Shown here: positions 56,210 through 64,000 of the stretch, piece after piece | How the letters are laid out: each line of letters starts with the position of its first letter | Numbering within the stretch: the stretch's first letter is position 1 | From: Brevundimonas sp. A19_0 | GTDB taxonomy: Bacteria; Pseudomonadota; Alphaproteobacteria; Caulobacterales; Caulobacteraceae | Assembly: GCF_017744255.1 (NCBI RefSeq) | Contig: NZ_JAGHQP010000001.1 | Coordinates: 310,001 to 374,000 of the forward strand | Length of the DNA: 64,000 bases | Reading direction: 5' to 3' | The notes under the pieces: generated by a model | What the model saw: only the letters and a program-made list of their open reading frames with translations | What the model was told of the DNA's origin: nothing | Database searches by the model: none | Made by a program: the position numbers and the translations under genes

Positions 56210-57475
56210 CTAGGGCGTGAACAGCCGCACCAGCTTGCCATTATCCTCGTCGGTGATAGCCCAGACCGCGCCGTCCGGGCCCACGGCCACGTCGCGGATG
56301 CGGTCGCCGAGGCCCGTCAGCAGGCGCTCCTCGCCGACGACGCGGTCACCCTCGATCACCAGCCGGGCGATGTGGCGCTCCTTCAGACCGGCCACCAGCA
56401 GATTGCCCTGCCAGCCCGGGAACATGGCCCCGTCATAGAAGGTCATGCCGCCGGGCGCGATCACCGGATCCCAGTAGTAGACCGGCTGCTCGGTGCCTTC
56501 CTTTTGGGTGATGCCCTCATTGATCTCGCCGCCCCGGTATTCGATGCCGTAGGCGACCTCGGGCCAGCCATAGTTGAGGCCCGCCCGGTCCAGATTGATC
56601 TCGTCCCCGCCGCGGGTGCCGTGCTCGACGGTCCAGACCTGGCCGTCGGGCGCGACGGCGATCCCCTGCACATTGCGGTGGCCGAGCGACCAGATCTCCG
56701 GCAGGGCGCCCTCCCGGCCGACGAAGGGGTTGTCGTCGGGCACCGAGCCGTCGGCGTTGATCCGGATGGTCTTGCCCATGTGCGAGCCCAGGTCCTGGGC
56801 CTGCGGACGCATCTGCGTGTCAGAGCGCTCGCCAAGGGTGATAAACAGGGTGCCGTCGGGGGCAAAGGCGAGGGATGAGCCGAAATGCTTGTCGCCGTCA
56901 TAGGTGGGCAAGGCGCGGAAGATCACCTCGACATCGTCCACCCGGGTGCCGTCGTCCGACAGCACGCCCCGCGCGACCGATGTGGCATTGCCGCCCTCGC
57001 GCGGCTCGGCATAGCTCCAGTAGATACGGCGATCCGAGGAAAAGTCCGGACCGAGGATGACGTCCAGCAGGCCCCCCTGTCCGCGGGCATCCACCTCCGG
57101 AAGGCCGGCGATCGGCTCGCCCACCTGTCCGTCGGCCGTGATGATGCGCAGTCGGCCCGGCCGTTCGGTCACCAGCCAGTTGCCGTCGGGCAGCAGGGCC
57201 AGCCCCCAGGGGTGGCTGAGCCCCTCGGCCACCACCGTGTGGCTGAGGGTGGCTTCGGTCGTCACGCCGGGCGCGCGCGTCTGGCCTTCGAAGGCCGGGG
57301 TCTGGTTGGGCGCATTGGGGGGCCGGGTCTCGACCGGGTCGCCGGGCTCGGACTGGGCCGCACCGGCGCTGCCCGTCATATTGCAGGCGGCCAGCAGGGT
57401 CGCGAGAGAGGCGGCAAGGACCAGCCGCCCCCGGGGCGTGCGGCGGGACAGGGGGCGGGCGGCGAAAAAGGGCAT
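56210..57475 (-). CDS. PQQ-dependent sugar (aldose) dehydrogenase, lipoprotein
   Basis: The 421-aa protein has a lipobox (LLAACN) and a six-bladed propeller of the soluble glucose/aldose sugar dehydrogenase type: LSHPWGLALLPDGNWLVTERPGRLR, RIYWSYAEPREGG, HFGSSLAFAPDGTLFITLGER, GHRNVQGIAVAPDGQVWTVEHGTRGGDEIN and GMTFYDGAMFP. It oxidises sugars in the periplasm and passes electrons to the respiratory chain if PQQ is present. Upstream of the tRNA-Met gene. Confidence 0.93.
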   Translation of the reverse strand: MPFFAARPLSRRTPRGRLVLAASLATLLAACNMTGSAGAAQSEPGDPVETRPPNAPNQTPAFEGQTRAPGVTTEATLSHTVVAEGLSHPWGLALLPDGNWLVTERPGRLRIITADGQVGEPIAGLPEVDARGQGGLLDVILGPDFSSDRRIYWSYAEPREGGNATSVARGVLSDDGTRVDDVEVIFRALPTYDGDKHFGSSLAFAPDGTLFITLGERSDTQMRPQAQDLGSHMGKTIRINADGSVPDDNPFVGREGALPEIWSLGHRNVQGIAVAPDGQVWTVEHGTRGGDEINLDRAGLNYGWPEVAYGIEYRGGEINEGITQKEGTEQPVYYWDPVIAPGGMTFYDGAMFPGWQGNLLVAGLKERHIARLVIEGDRVVGEERLLTGLGDRIRDVAVGPDGAVWAITDEDNGKLVRLFTP

Positions 57476-57648
57476 GGAGAATCCCGGCAGGCTGAAGGAG
57501 AGCGCCCCTCCTATACGCTTCTCGACGGCGTGCCGTTCCGGAAACGCAGCAGCCTGAAGACGGGACGCTTGAATCGCCGTGCGCGGCCCTATATAGCGAC
57601 GCGTCTCGCGCGGGCCCCCGATCCGGCTCCTGCGACCCGGTGACCCGG

Positions 57649-57725
57649 GGCTGGATAGCTCAGCTGGTTAGAGCGGTGGATTCATAACCCACAGGTCGGC
57701 GGTTCAAGTCCGCCTCCAGCCACCA
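57649..57725 (+). tRNA. tRNA-Met (CAT)
   Basis: A 77-nt cloverleaf: acceptor GGCTGGA pairs TCCAGCC, D-loop AGCTCAGCTGGTTAGAGC, anticodon stem GTGGA/CCCAC-like around TTCATAA (anticodon CAT), T-arm GGCGGTTCAAGTCCGCC, encoded CCA. The perfect Watson-Crick first acceptor pair favours elongator Met over initiator. A CAT-Ile tRNA, modified by TilS, cannot be fully excluded. Confidence 0.92.
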
Positions 57726-57779
57726 CCTTCTCTTCGTTTCTTGACAGCTTGGGTCCGCAGGCCGTGGATGGTGTCCGGT

Positions 57780-58192
57780 TCAGGTCGTAGCGGCGCCCGG
57801 GGACTCATCCCCGGTGGGTGCCGCCAGCGCCTCCGCGACCGCCAGCAGCGCCGCGCGCTTCGGGTCACTCAGCCCCGCAAACAACTCGGCCACCCTCCGC
57901 CCGGCCCTGGATTGCCCCATCTCGTTGAGAGTGGACATCCCGGCCGGCGCCCCCTCGTGCTGGACGGGAAAGAAGGCCTCGATGGAGCATCCAAAGAGCC
58001 TGGCAAAACGATAGAGGCGCGAGGCCGCCACGCGATTCGTGCCCTTCTCGTATTTCTGATCTGCTGGAAAGTCACGCCGACAGCCTTGGCCACCTCAGCG
58101 CGTGTCAACCCGGCGCCCTCCCGAAAGGCCATCAGTCGCTGACCGACGAGAGTATCGATGTCGTCGGCCGAGCGGGTCTGTCGTGAAGCCAT
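57780..58192 (-). pseudogene. Frameshifted XRE-family transcriptional regulator
   Basis: From the ATG at 58192 the frame reads an XRE helix-turn-helix (LVGQRLMAFREGAGLTRAEVAKAVGVTFQQI) and then breaks. The sequence continues in another frame as the usual dimerisation stretch (ASRLYRFARLFGCSIEAFF) to a stop at 57780. Restoring one C after ATC near 58057-58059 gives the standard QKYEKG join, so a single-base deletion is the cause. Intact it would be 137 aa. It could be a true pseudogene or a sequencing error. Confidence 0.75.
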
Positions 58193-58321
58193 CGTGCGGT
58201 CCCGGTTTTCAGGCGTACATCCGGGATTAGAGTAGCCCGACGCGACGGCCTCTGTGAACATCCATGAATTCAGGGGCTGGCGGGTTTCGTCATCGCCGGT
58301 ATGGTGAATTACGGAGGGTCT

Positions 58322-58756
58322 ATGGTCGGGCTGACAGCGCGAGAATTTGAGTGTGTGCAGCTGGCCGGCCAACGCCTGCGAGACAAGGAAATCGCTGCAA
58401 AGCTGGGCATCTCGCCCAAGACTGTGGCCAACACTCTCGCTTCGGCCTACCGGAAGCTGGGTGTGAGCGATCGTTTGCAGGCCGCCCGCCTCCTGGGTGA
58501 ACTTTACCCGGGGCAATCACTGCCTAGTGACGCGGCGGCCGAACTCCCGCCCCTTGACCGGGCTGACAGTGACGGGAGCGTGGCCTCCGGGACCTGGCGG
58601 GCCGGGTATCGCCCTCCACCGCGAGGGGCCATCCTGCGCCTCGCTCTGATCCTGGTCTTCATGATCCTGTCCGCCGTCCTGGCGCTTGGTTTCTCGGCCA
58701 TTCTGGCGGGGGGAATGTCTTCCCTTCAGACCACAGCGCCCGCGACGGCACGCTGA
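58322..58756 (+). CDS. LuxR-type HTH regulator with C-terminal transmembrane helix
   Basis: The start at 58322 follows GGAGGGT by two to three bases. The 144-aa protein has a LuxR-type HTH at 5-62 (LTAREFECVQLAGQRLRDKEIAAKLGISPKTVANTLASAYRKLGV), a Pro/Ser linker and one C-terminal TM helix (about 108-132, ILRLALILVFMILSAVLALGFSAIL). The DNA-binding domain is thus tethered to the inner membrane, an unusual layout. It starts the small-gene cluster by tRNA-Met. Confidence 0.8.
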   Translation: MVGLTAREFECVQLAGQRLRDKEIAAKLGISPKTVANTLASAYRKLGVSDRLQAARLLGELYPGQSLPSDAAAELPPLDRADSDGSVASGTWRAGYRPPPRGAILRLALILVFMILSAVLALGFSAILAGGMSSLQTTAPATAR

Positions 58757-58785
58757 CAGCAAGGTCAACTTGCCGGGAGCGCGTC

Positions 58786-59142
58786 ATGAACGCCCAAATC
58801 AAAACTCTGCCTACCCGTCCGGACCGGTCGGGAACCCGCATCGCCCTCGATCTGCGGACCAGTGAGCACAGCATCGACCAGACCCTGATGGCCATAATGC
58901 AGCTGGGTCAGTCGATGATCGACGGTCGCCTCAAGAACAATCTGGCGGCCGGCGTCGGCCAGGACGCCCTTGAGGCCATCACCCGGTCTATCAGCTCGGC
59001 CGTCACCACCCGCGCGGAACTGGTCGCCGCCCATGACCTCCTGAAGCGGACGGCCGACGAACACAGCATCCGCTGGACGGCAGAGGGGCCGCTCGAATTC
59101 AAACCGCAGGCTGAGACTACCCAGGACGCTCAGGCGGCCTAG
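58786..59142 (+). CDS. Protein of unknown function, 118 aa
   Basis: It starts 29 bp after the LuxR-type gene with GGGAG upstream. The 118-aa chain is soluble and mainly helical; motifs such as SIDQTLMAIMQLGQSMIDGRLKNN and SSAVTTRAELVAAHDLLKRTA are seen, with no known domain. It is probably cotranscribed with the membrane-tethered regulator. Function unknown. Confidence 0.72.
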   Translation: MNAQIKTLPTRPDRSGTRIALDLRTSEHSIDQTLMAIMQLGQSMIDGRLKNNLAAGVGQDALEAITRSISSAVTTRAELVAAHDLLKRTADEHSIRWTAEGPLEFKPQAETTQDAQAA

Positions 59143-59153
59143 GATGGCCGACC

Positions 59154-59606
59154 ATGGCCCCGATCGTCGCCCTATTCACCATCCTCGCCCTGACCCTCGC
59201 CGCCGTGGTGGCGCTGGCAGCACGTGGACGTCTGGCAGAACGCTGGGCGGCGGTTGCGATCGCGATCACCACACTGGCGCCCCTGCCGCTCCAGCATCTG
59301 GAGTATGCCAACGGGCGCTGGGCCCTCGCCCTGGTATCGGTGGCCTTCTCGGCCGGCCTGGTCTTCCTGTCCCTTCGTTTCGATCGCTGGTGGTTGCTCG
59401 TCGCCGCCGGCATTCAACTTGCCGCCACGGCCAGCTACGCCGTCGCCTGGCTACAGCCCGACCTGATGCTCTGGTCTGGTGTGGCCTTTCGACGGGTCCT
59501 TTGGGGACAGCTGATGATCGTGGCCCTGATCGGAGCTTTCGAGCCCTATGAAATCCAGGATCCAAATCGCCGCCCGCCGCTGGGCCGAACTCAGAGCCAG
59601 CCTTAG
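59154..59606 (+). CDS. Membrane protein of unknown function, 150 aa
   Basis: The ATG at 59154 (AGGA about ten bases upstream) opens a 150-aa product with four hydrophobic helices, ending in a polar tail (EPYEIQDPNRRPP). The next gene starts inside its 3' end. No family recognised. It follows the 118-aa gene by 11 bp on the same strand. Confidence 0.7.
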   Translation: MAPIVALFTILALTLAAVVALAARGRLAERWAAVAIAITTLAPLPLQHLEYANGRWALALVSVAFSAGLVFLSLRFDRWWLLVAAGIQLAATASYAVAWLQPDLMLWSGVAFRRVLWGQLMIVALIGAFEPYEIQDPNRRPPLGRTQSQP

Positions 59607-59829
59607 CGAGGACAGTCTTGATGAACTCGATGACATCGAGCGGACCATCCTCAAGGGCCGTCCCTCCAGTACCCAGGACGCCATTGCCATAATCGATGTC
59701 GTGGCGGCCGGTATCACTGCCGGCGAACGCTCGGACGGCCTGGATGCCAAGGCCCTCCAATCGGTTTCGCAGATGCTGCGGACGAACGACCAGGGCTCCG
59801 ATTTGCGTCCTTTGCAACCCCTGCCGTAG
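59548..59829 (+). CDS. Small protein of unknown function, 93 aa, overlapping the previous gene
   Basis: The frame begins at 59548 and overlaps the membrane-protein gene by 59 bp in a different frame. The product is helical and acidic in the middle (LDELDDIERTIL) with no known domain. Codon choice looks like the neighbours, and the overlap fits translational coupling. A start at a later codon would shorten the overlap. Function unknown. Confidence 0.6.
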   Translation: MKSRIQIAARRWAELRASLSEDSLDELDDIERTILKGRPSSTQDAIAIIDVVAAGITAGERSDGLDAKALQSVSQMLRTNDQGSDLRPLQPLP

Positions 59830-59873
59830 GGGTGGCGTTTCCAGCGCATCATTCAGCAGGAAGGGACCTGACC

Positions 59874-60173
59874 ATGATCAAACGCACGCTGACGATCGTT
59901 GCCGCCACCTCGGCGCTCGCCCTGGGCATGGCCGCCTGTACCGAGGCCGAGCAGGAACAGACCGAGGCCAATGCTGAACAGGCCGGCGAGGCGATCGGTG
60001 ACGCCGCCGCGGAAGCGGGCGAGGTGATCGAGTCCGGTGCCATGGCCGCGGCCAATGCCGTCGAGGAAGGTGCGGGCAATCTGTCCGAAGAACTCGAGGA
60101 GAATCAGGCCGAGGCTGCCGCCCAGGGCCGCGAGGGTGCGGTCAATCCGGCGACCGGCGAACGCGTCGAATAG
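59874..60173 (+). CDS. Small Ala/Glu-rich lipoprotein, 99 aa
   Basis: The start at 59874 has AGGAAGGGA about eight bases upstream. A lipobox (LGMAAC) leads into a low-complexity Glu/Ala-rich helix (QTEANAEQAGEAIGDAAAEAGEVIE). It resembles small entericidin-like or Lpp-like stress lipoproteins, but the match is only in composition. It is convergent with tlpA. Confidence 0.75.
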   Translation: MIKRTLTIVAATSALALGMAACTEAEQEQTEANAEQAGEAIGDAAAEAGEVIESGAMAAANAVEEGAGNLSEELEENQAEAAAQGREGAVNPATGERVE

Positions 60174-60176
60174 GCC

Positions 60177-60824
60177 TCAGGACTCCGCCAGGAGGGCGTC
60201 GACCAGAGCCCGCGCCTCGGCGCTGGCCCAGTCGGCCTCTCCGGCAAAGGTCGCACGGATACGCCCCTGACGGTCCAGCAGGATCGTCTGGGGCATCTTG
60301 CCCGACTCCGGAAACAGGAACGGCAGGCGGAAGGTCTTCTCGGAGTAGAAGGGCAGCGGCTCGTGCACGTCGATGAAGCTCTTTGCATCGGCGATGGCGC
60401 CGTCCTCTGAGTCCACATTCACCGGCAGGACCAGCAGGTCCGTGCCTTCATAGGCTGCGGCGAGCGTCGCCAGCGTCGGCATTTCGGTGCGACAGGGCGC
60501 GCACCACATGGCCCACAGGTTCACCACCACGACCTTGCCGCGGAAGTCGGCGAAGGTAACCGCCTTGCCGTCGCGGTCCACGAACGCCTGATCGGGTGCC
60601 GGCACCAGATCGACCGGCGCTGACAGCCGGGTGAGCGAACCCTTCGCATAGGCCGACAGGGCACTTTGAGGGGCTTCAGTGCCGTTGGCCGCGGCATCGC
60701 CTTTGGACCCGGGCATGATATGCGGATATAGCAGCACGCCACCGGCGATCAGGGCGACCAGAACCGCCGCGCCGATGGCCAGAGCCGTCTTTACCGAACC
60801 CTTGATATCCGAGCCCAACGCCAT
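60177..60824 (-). CDS. TlpA-family thiol-disulfide oxidoreductase
   Basis: The 215-aa protein has an N-terminal TM helix (about 13-34) and a periplasmic thioredoxin fold with WAMWCAPC (Cys108, Cys111), the cis-Pro in [10 protein letters not shown] and LPVNVDSED. It acts in cytochrome c maturation or disulfide handling. The start codon at 60824 overlaps the argH start codon on the other strand by two bases, so no promoter gap exists between the two genes. Confidence 0.92.
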   Translation of the reverse strand: MALGSDIKGSVKTALAIGAAVLVALIAGGVLLYPHIMPGSKGDAAANGTEAPQSALSAYAKGSLTRLSAPVDLVPAPDQAFVDRDGKAVTFADFRGKVVVVNLWAMWCAPCRTEMPTLATLAAAYEGTDLLVLPVNVDSEDGAIADAKSFIDVHEPLPFYSEKTFRLPFLFPESGKMPQTILLDRQGRIRATFAGEADWASAEARALVDALLAES

Positions 60825-62253
60825 GTCCCGGCCCACACCTCCTGACGCTCCTGCATCCGATGGCGGAGCGACTTCGGACAAGACCCTATGGGGTGGACGC
60901 TTTTCCGCCAAGCCTGATGCAGTGATGCAGGCCATCAATGTGTCGATCGGCGTGGACCAGCGCCTGTGGCCGCAGGATCTGGCGGGGTCGCGCGCCCATT
61001 GTCGCATGCTGGCCGCGACCGGGATTCTGCGGGCCGAGGACGCCGAGGCCATTCTGGGCGGACTGGACACCATCGAGGCCGAGATCCGCGACGGGCGCTT
61101 CCCCTTCCGTGAAGCGCATGAGGACATTCACATGAATGTCGAGGCACGGCTGGCCGAGCTGATCGGCGAGCCCTCGGGACGGCTGCACACCGCGCGCAGC
61201 CGTAACGACCAGGTGGCGACCGACTTCCGCCTGTGGGTGCGCGACGCCTGCGACCGCACGGTTGCGCAGCTGCAGGCGCTGCAAGGCGCCCTGCTGGGCA
61301 AGGCCGAGGCCCATGCGTCGCACCTGATGCCCGGCTTCACCCATCTGCAGCCGGCCCAGCCGGTGACCTTCGGCCACCATCTGATGGCCTATGTCGAGAT
61401 GTTCGGCCGCGACGCCGGGCGGTTTTCCGACGCGCGCGACCGGATGAACGAATGCCCGCTGGGGGCGGCGGCGCTGGCGGGTTCCCCCTTCCCCATTGAT
61501 CGCCGGATGACGGCCTCGGCGCTGGGCTTCGAGCGGCCGATGGCCAATTCGCTGGATGCGGTGTCGGACCGGGACTTTGCGCTGGAGAGCCTGGCCGCCG
61601 CCAGCATCACGGCCGGGCACCTGTCGCGGCTGGCGGAAGAGATCGTCATCTGGATGACGCCCCAGTTCGGCTTCGTCACCCTGCCGGATCATCTGACCAC
61701 CGGCTCGTCGATCATGCCGCAGAAGCGCAACCCGGACGCCGCCGAACTGGTGCGCGCCAAGACGGGCCGGATCATGGGCTCGCTGGTCGCCCTGTCGACG
61801 GTCATGAAGGGACTGCCGCTCGCCTATTCCAAGGACATGCAGGAGGACAAGCCGCCGGTGTTCGAGGCCTTTGACGCCCTGGATCTGGCGCTGACGGCCA
61901 TGACCGCCATGGTCGCGGCCCTGCAGCCGGACACCGGGCGGATGCGGGCGGCGGCGGGCTCGGGCTTCTCGACCGCCACGGATCTGGCCGACTGGCTGGT
62001 GCGGGAACTGGATCTGCCCTTCCGGCGGGCGCACCATGTGACGGGCGCGGCGGTCAAACGGGCCGAGGCGCTGGGCGTGGACCTGGCGCAACTGCCGCTC
62101 GACGAACTGACGGCAATCGAGCCCGGAATCACCTCCGAGGTTTACAAGGTGCTGTCGCCTGAGGCTTCCTGTGACAGTCGTCAGAGCTTTGGCGGCACGG
62201 CGCCGGAACAGGTCCGCGCGCGCATCGCCGAATGGAAGACACGCCTGTCATGA
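60823..62253 (+). CDS. argH: Argininosuccinate lyase
   Basis: The 476-aa enzyme splits argininosuccinate to arginine and fumarate. [26 protein letters not shown] and the fumarase-superfamily signature [12 protein letters not shown] are present. The start is set by the family opening; an upstream in-frame ORF is antisense to tlpA and not real. An LptM-like lipoprotein gene overlaps its stop by 4 bp, then lysA. Confidence 0.96.
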   Translation: MSRPTPPDAPASDGGATSDKTLWGGRFSAKPDAVMQAINVSIGVDQRLWPQDLAGSRAHCRMLAATGILRAEDAEAILGGLDTIEAEIRDGRFPFREAHEDIHMNVEARLAELIGEPSGRLHTARSRNDQVATDFRLWVRDACDRTVAQLQALQGALLGKAEAHASHLMPGFTHLQPAQPVTFGHHLMAYVEMFGRDAGRFSDARDRMNECPLGAAALAGSPFPIDRRMTASALGFERPMANSLDAVSDRDFALESLAAASITAGHLSRLAEEIVIWMTPQFGFVTLPDHLTTGSSIMPQKRNPDAAELVRAKTGRIMGSLVALSTVMKGLPLAYSKDMQEDKPPVFEAFDALDLALTAMTAMVAALQPDTGRMRAAAGSGFSTATDLADWLVRELDLPFRRAHHVTGAAVKRAEALGVDLAQLPLDELTAIEPGITSEVYKVLSPEASCDSRQSFGGTAPEQVRARIAEWKTRLS

Positions 62254-62492
62254 CCCTTTCGAAACGCATTGCCGCCGTGGGCCTTTCCGGACTGATGCTG
62301 GCGGGCGTGGCCGCCTGTGGCCGCATGGCCGACCTGGAGGCTCCGCCCGAGCGCCGGACCGAGCGCAGCATGCGCAGTGCCCAGGCCCCCGATCTGGAGG
62401 AACCGGCGACGGTCAACCGGTCCTCGACCCAGCAGCCGATCGACGGCGGCCCCAGCAATCCCTATTCGGGCGGCGGCAGCCCGCTTTCCTGA
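62250..62492 (+). CDS. LptM-like small lipoprotein
   Basis: The ATG at 62250 overlaps the argH stop (ATGA), giving 80 aa. A lipobox (LAGVAAC) followed by [11 protein letters not shown] matches the short CG-xx-GxL-xPP type motif of LptM (YifL), which helps OMP LptD assembly. The argH-lptM-lysA order fits the conserved context in proteobacteria. The motif departs from consensus (MADLE), so call it likely. Confidence 0.75.
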   Translation: MTLSKRIAAVGLSGLMLAGVAACGRMADLEAPPERRTERSMRSAQAPDLEEPATVNRSSTQQPIDGGPSNPYSGGGSPLS

Positions 62493-62527
62493 CGACCGGA
62501 AGGTCGCCCCCTCCTCCCCGAGACGAC

Positions 62528-63808
62528 GTGGACCATTTCCAGCACATCGACGGCGCCCTCCATGCCGAGGGCGTGCCGCTGGCCGACATTGCCGACACCG
62601 TCGGCACGCCGGCCTATGTCTATTCGACCGCCACCCTGACGCGGCACTACCGGGTGCTGGCGGAGGCGCTTGACGCCCAGGCGCCGCTGGCCGGGCGGGC
62701 GCTGATCGCCTTTGCGGTAAAGGCCAACAGCAATCTGTCCGTGCTCGCCACCCTCGGCCGGCTGGGCGCCGGGGCCGATACTGTGTCCGAAGGGGAAATC
62801 CGCCGGGCGCTGGCGGCCGGCATCCCGGCGGACCGCATCATCTTCTCGGGCGTCGGCAAGACCGATGCGGAGCTGACCTTTGCCCTCCAGACCGGCGTGC
62901 GCCAGATCAATGTCGAGTCCGGCCCCGAGCTGGACCGCCTCGAGCGTGTGGCCGAAGCCACCGGCATTCGTCCCGACATCGCCATTCGCGTGAACCCGGG
63001 CGTCGGTGCGGGCGGCCATGCCAAGATCACCACCGGCGGCGGGGGCGACAAGTTCGGCGTGCCGGTCGAGGAAGCGCTGGACCTCTATGCCCGTGCCGCA
63101 CGCGCCGGCCATGTGCGTCCGGTGGGGCTGGCCTGCCATATCGGCAGCCAGATCCTGGACCTCGGCCCGCTCAGGGACGCCTTTGCCGTGCTGGCCGACA
63201 TGACCCGCCGCCTGCGGGCCGATGGTCATACGGTGCGGGTTCTAGACCTCGGCGGCGGTCTGGGCGTGCCCTATGAGCCGGGCCTGACCCCACCCGATCC
63301 GGCCACCTATGCGGCCATGGTCGGTGAGGCCATGGCGGGGCTGGACGTCGACACCCTGTTCGAGCCCGGGCGCCTGCTGGTCGCCAATGCCGGCGTGCTG
63401 CTGGCGCGCGTCATCCATGTGAATGTCCGGCCCGACGGGCGACGCTTCCTGGTACTGGACGCGGCGATGAATGACCTGATGCGCCCGGCCCTCTACGACG
63501 CCTTCCACCCGCTGGTGCCGGTCCGCGACGCGGCCGGGGTCAAAGGGCCCTATGACGTCGTGGGACCCGTGTGCGAGACCGGGGACACCTTCGCCCGCGC
63601 GCGCACCCTGCCGGAGCTGTTGGCCGGGGATCTGGTCGTGTTCAAGGGCGCGGGGGCCTATGGCGCGTCGATGGCCAGCGAATACAACAGCCGGCCGCTG
63701 GTGCCCGAGGTGCTGGTGAGCGGCGACCGCTTCGCCGTCGTCCGGCCTCGCCCCGACTATGACACCCTGCTGGGACGCGAATCCCGGGCGCCCTGGCTGG
63801 CCGACTGA
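62528..63808 (+). CDS. lysA: Diaminopimelate decarboxylase
   Basis: The 426-aa PLP enzyme makes lysine from meso-diaminopimelate. The PLP Lys65 is in IAFAVKANSNL, the phosphate-binding HIGSQI and the active-site GPVCETGDTFA are intact. A GTG at 62528 is the likely start; no ATG lies between the upstream gene and the conserved core, and the Shine-Dalgarno is weak. Confidence 0.95.
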   Translation: MDHFQHIDGALHAEGVPLADIADTVGTPAYVYSTATLTRHYRVLAEALDAQAPLAGRALIAFAVKANSNLSVLATLGRLGAGADTVSEGEIRRALAAGIPADRIIFSGVGKTDAELTFALQTGVRQINVESGPELDRLERVAEATGIRPDIAIRVNPGVGAGGHAKITTGGGGDKFGVPVEEALDLYARAARAGHVRPVGLACHIGSQILDLGPLRDAFAVLADMTRRLRADGHTVRVLDLGGGLGVPYEPGLTPPDPATYAAMVGEAMAGLDVDTLFEPGRLLVANAGVLLARVIHVNVRPDGRRFLVLDAAMNDLMRPALYDAFHPLVPVRDAAGVKGPYDVVGPVCETGDTFARARTLPELLAGDLVVFKGAGAYGASMASEYNSRPLVPEVLVSGDRFAVVRPRPDYDTLLGRESRAPWLAD

Positions 63809-63812
63809 CGGC

Positions 63813-64000
63813 TCAGTCCAGCGCGCAGATGTCCGGCAGGCCGCGCCAGGCCCCGCCGTGGTCCAGACCGTAGCCGACGAGGAAGCGGTTCGGGGCGTCC
63901 CAGCCGACAAAGTCGGGCTCGGGCGCGCGCGGCAGGGGCCAGGGCTTGCGCGCAAACACACTGGTCAGCACCTCGGCGGCACCGGCATCGCGTACCAGCC
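63813..64000 (-). CDS. Phosphoribosyltransferase, hypoxanthine-type (partial, N-terminus outside window)
   Basis: The last 62 codons of a minus-strand gene end DICALD. They contain PDFVGWDAPNRFLVGYGLDHGGAWRGLP, the C-terminal pattern of hypoxanthine phosphoribosyltransferases (PDFVGF..P..FVVGYGLD). This gene, if complete, would salvage purines to nucleotides. The catalytic part lies beyond the window edge. Confidence 0.8.
   Translation of the reverse strand, partial: LVRDAGAAEVLTSVFARKPWPLPRAPEPDFVGWDAPNRFLVGYGLDHGGAWRGLPDICALD

Noticed and set aside
57726-57779. Integrase or attachment site beside tRNA-Met
   Set aside because: No integrase gene and no second copy of the tRNA 3' end was noticed in the window; left as a question rather than a feature.

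Overview
The window is a high-GC, gene-dense, chromosomal stretch of an alphaproteobacterium. The mix points to Caulobacteraceae, most like Brevundimonas: a large TonB-dependent receptor in tandem with a LacI regulator, the aroA-cmk-rpsA-ihfB run, a TIGR02300-type acidic zinc-ribbon protein, an HWE kinase and many short lipoproteins. Genes are packed with 4-bp stop/start overlaps and short gaps; no gap without a gene exceeds 300 bp. No rRNA, transposase, integrase or CRISPR array was seen.

Layout. 1-5.4 kb: a carbohydrate locus on the minus strand (LacI regulator, TonB-dependent receptor, glucoamylase-type lipoprotein cut by the window edge) with a LacI-type palindrome upstream. 5.4-10.7 kb: a carboxylesterase, an HWE kinase with a single-domain receiver, an FAD oxidoreductase and an unlisted 44-aa membrane protein. 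10.8-16.1 kb: a complete four-enzyme histidine degradation cluster (hutIG divergent from hutUH); its HutG carries Asn where the first arginase-fold metal ligand should be. 16.1-20.2 kb: two paralogous 254-aa secreted proteins, two acetyltransferases, MscL and IHF-beta. 20.4-24.9 kb: rpsA, cmk, aroA and the acidic TIGR02300-type protein. 25.0-29.1 kb: tRNA-Ala and the four-gene Anbu (proteasome-like) operon.

29.2-39.9 kb: a complex-I NDUFA9-like protein, UppP, a citrate-synthase-fold protein with an N-terminal MerR-type helix and no recognisable active site, a degenerate cation-diffusion-facilitator-like protein, GST, QueG, an FKBP lipoprotein, threonine ammonia-lyase, two secreted proteins (one BA14K type), and rpmA/rplU with a long Ala/Lys/Pro tail on L21. 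40.1-44.2 kb: a metal-handling operon (NicO/HupE-like membrane protein, His-rich CDF exporter, CobW GTPase, DUF1330-like protein, WD40 protein) behind a Zur-like palindrome. 44.3-52.5 kb: MtgA, an M2 metallopeptidase, a TadG-like VWA protein with two FCCH-like inserts, a pair of exact 46-bp palindromic repeats, a 2OG-Fe oxygenase, an OmpA-family lipoprotein, a small membrane protein and UDP-glucose dehydrogenase. 52.6-57.5 kb: a fatty-acid or branched-chain acyl-CoA oxidation pair (FadJ-like and thiolase) with a LiuR-like palindrome upstream, and a PQQ-type sugar dehydrogenase.

57.6-64 kb: tRNA-Met, then a small accessory-looking cluster (frameshifted XRE regulator, membrane-tethered LuxR-type regulator, three unrecognised small proteins), a small lipoprotein, and the conserved tlpA / argH-lptM-like-lysA block, in which the tlpA and argH start codons overlap. 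A phosphoribosyltransferase is cut by the right edge.

The best candidates for new biology are the tRNA-Met-adjacent small-gene cluster, the active-site-less HTH-citrate-synthase with its divergent CDF-like partner, the FCCH-bearing VWA protein, the REP-like palindromic repeat family, and the metal operon that pairs a Zur-like site with a WD40 protein. Functions are read from motifs by eye; no database search was run.
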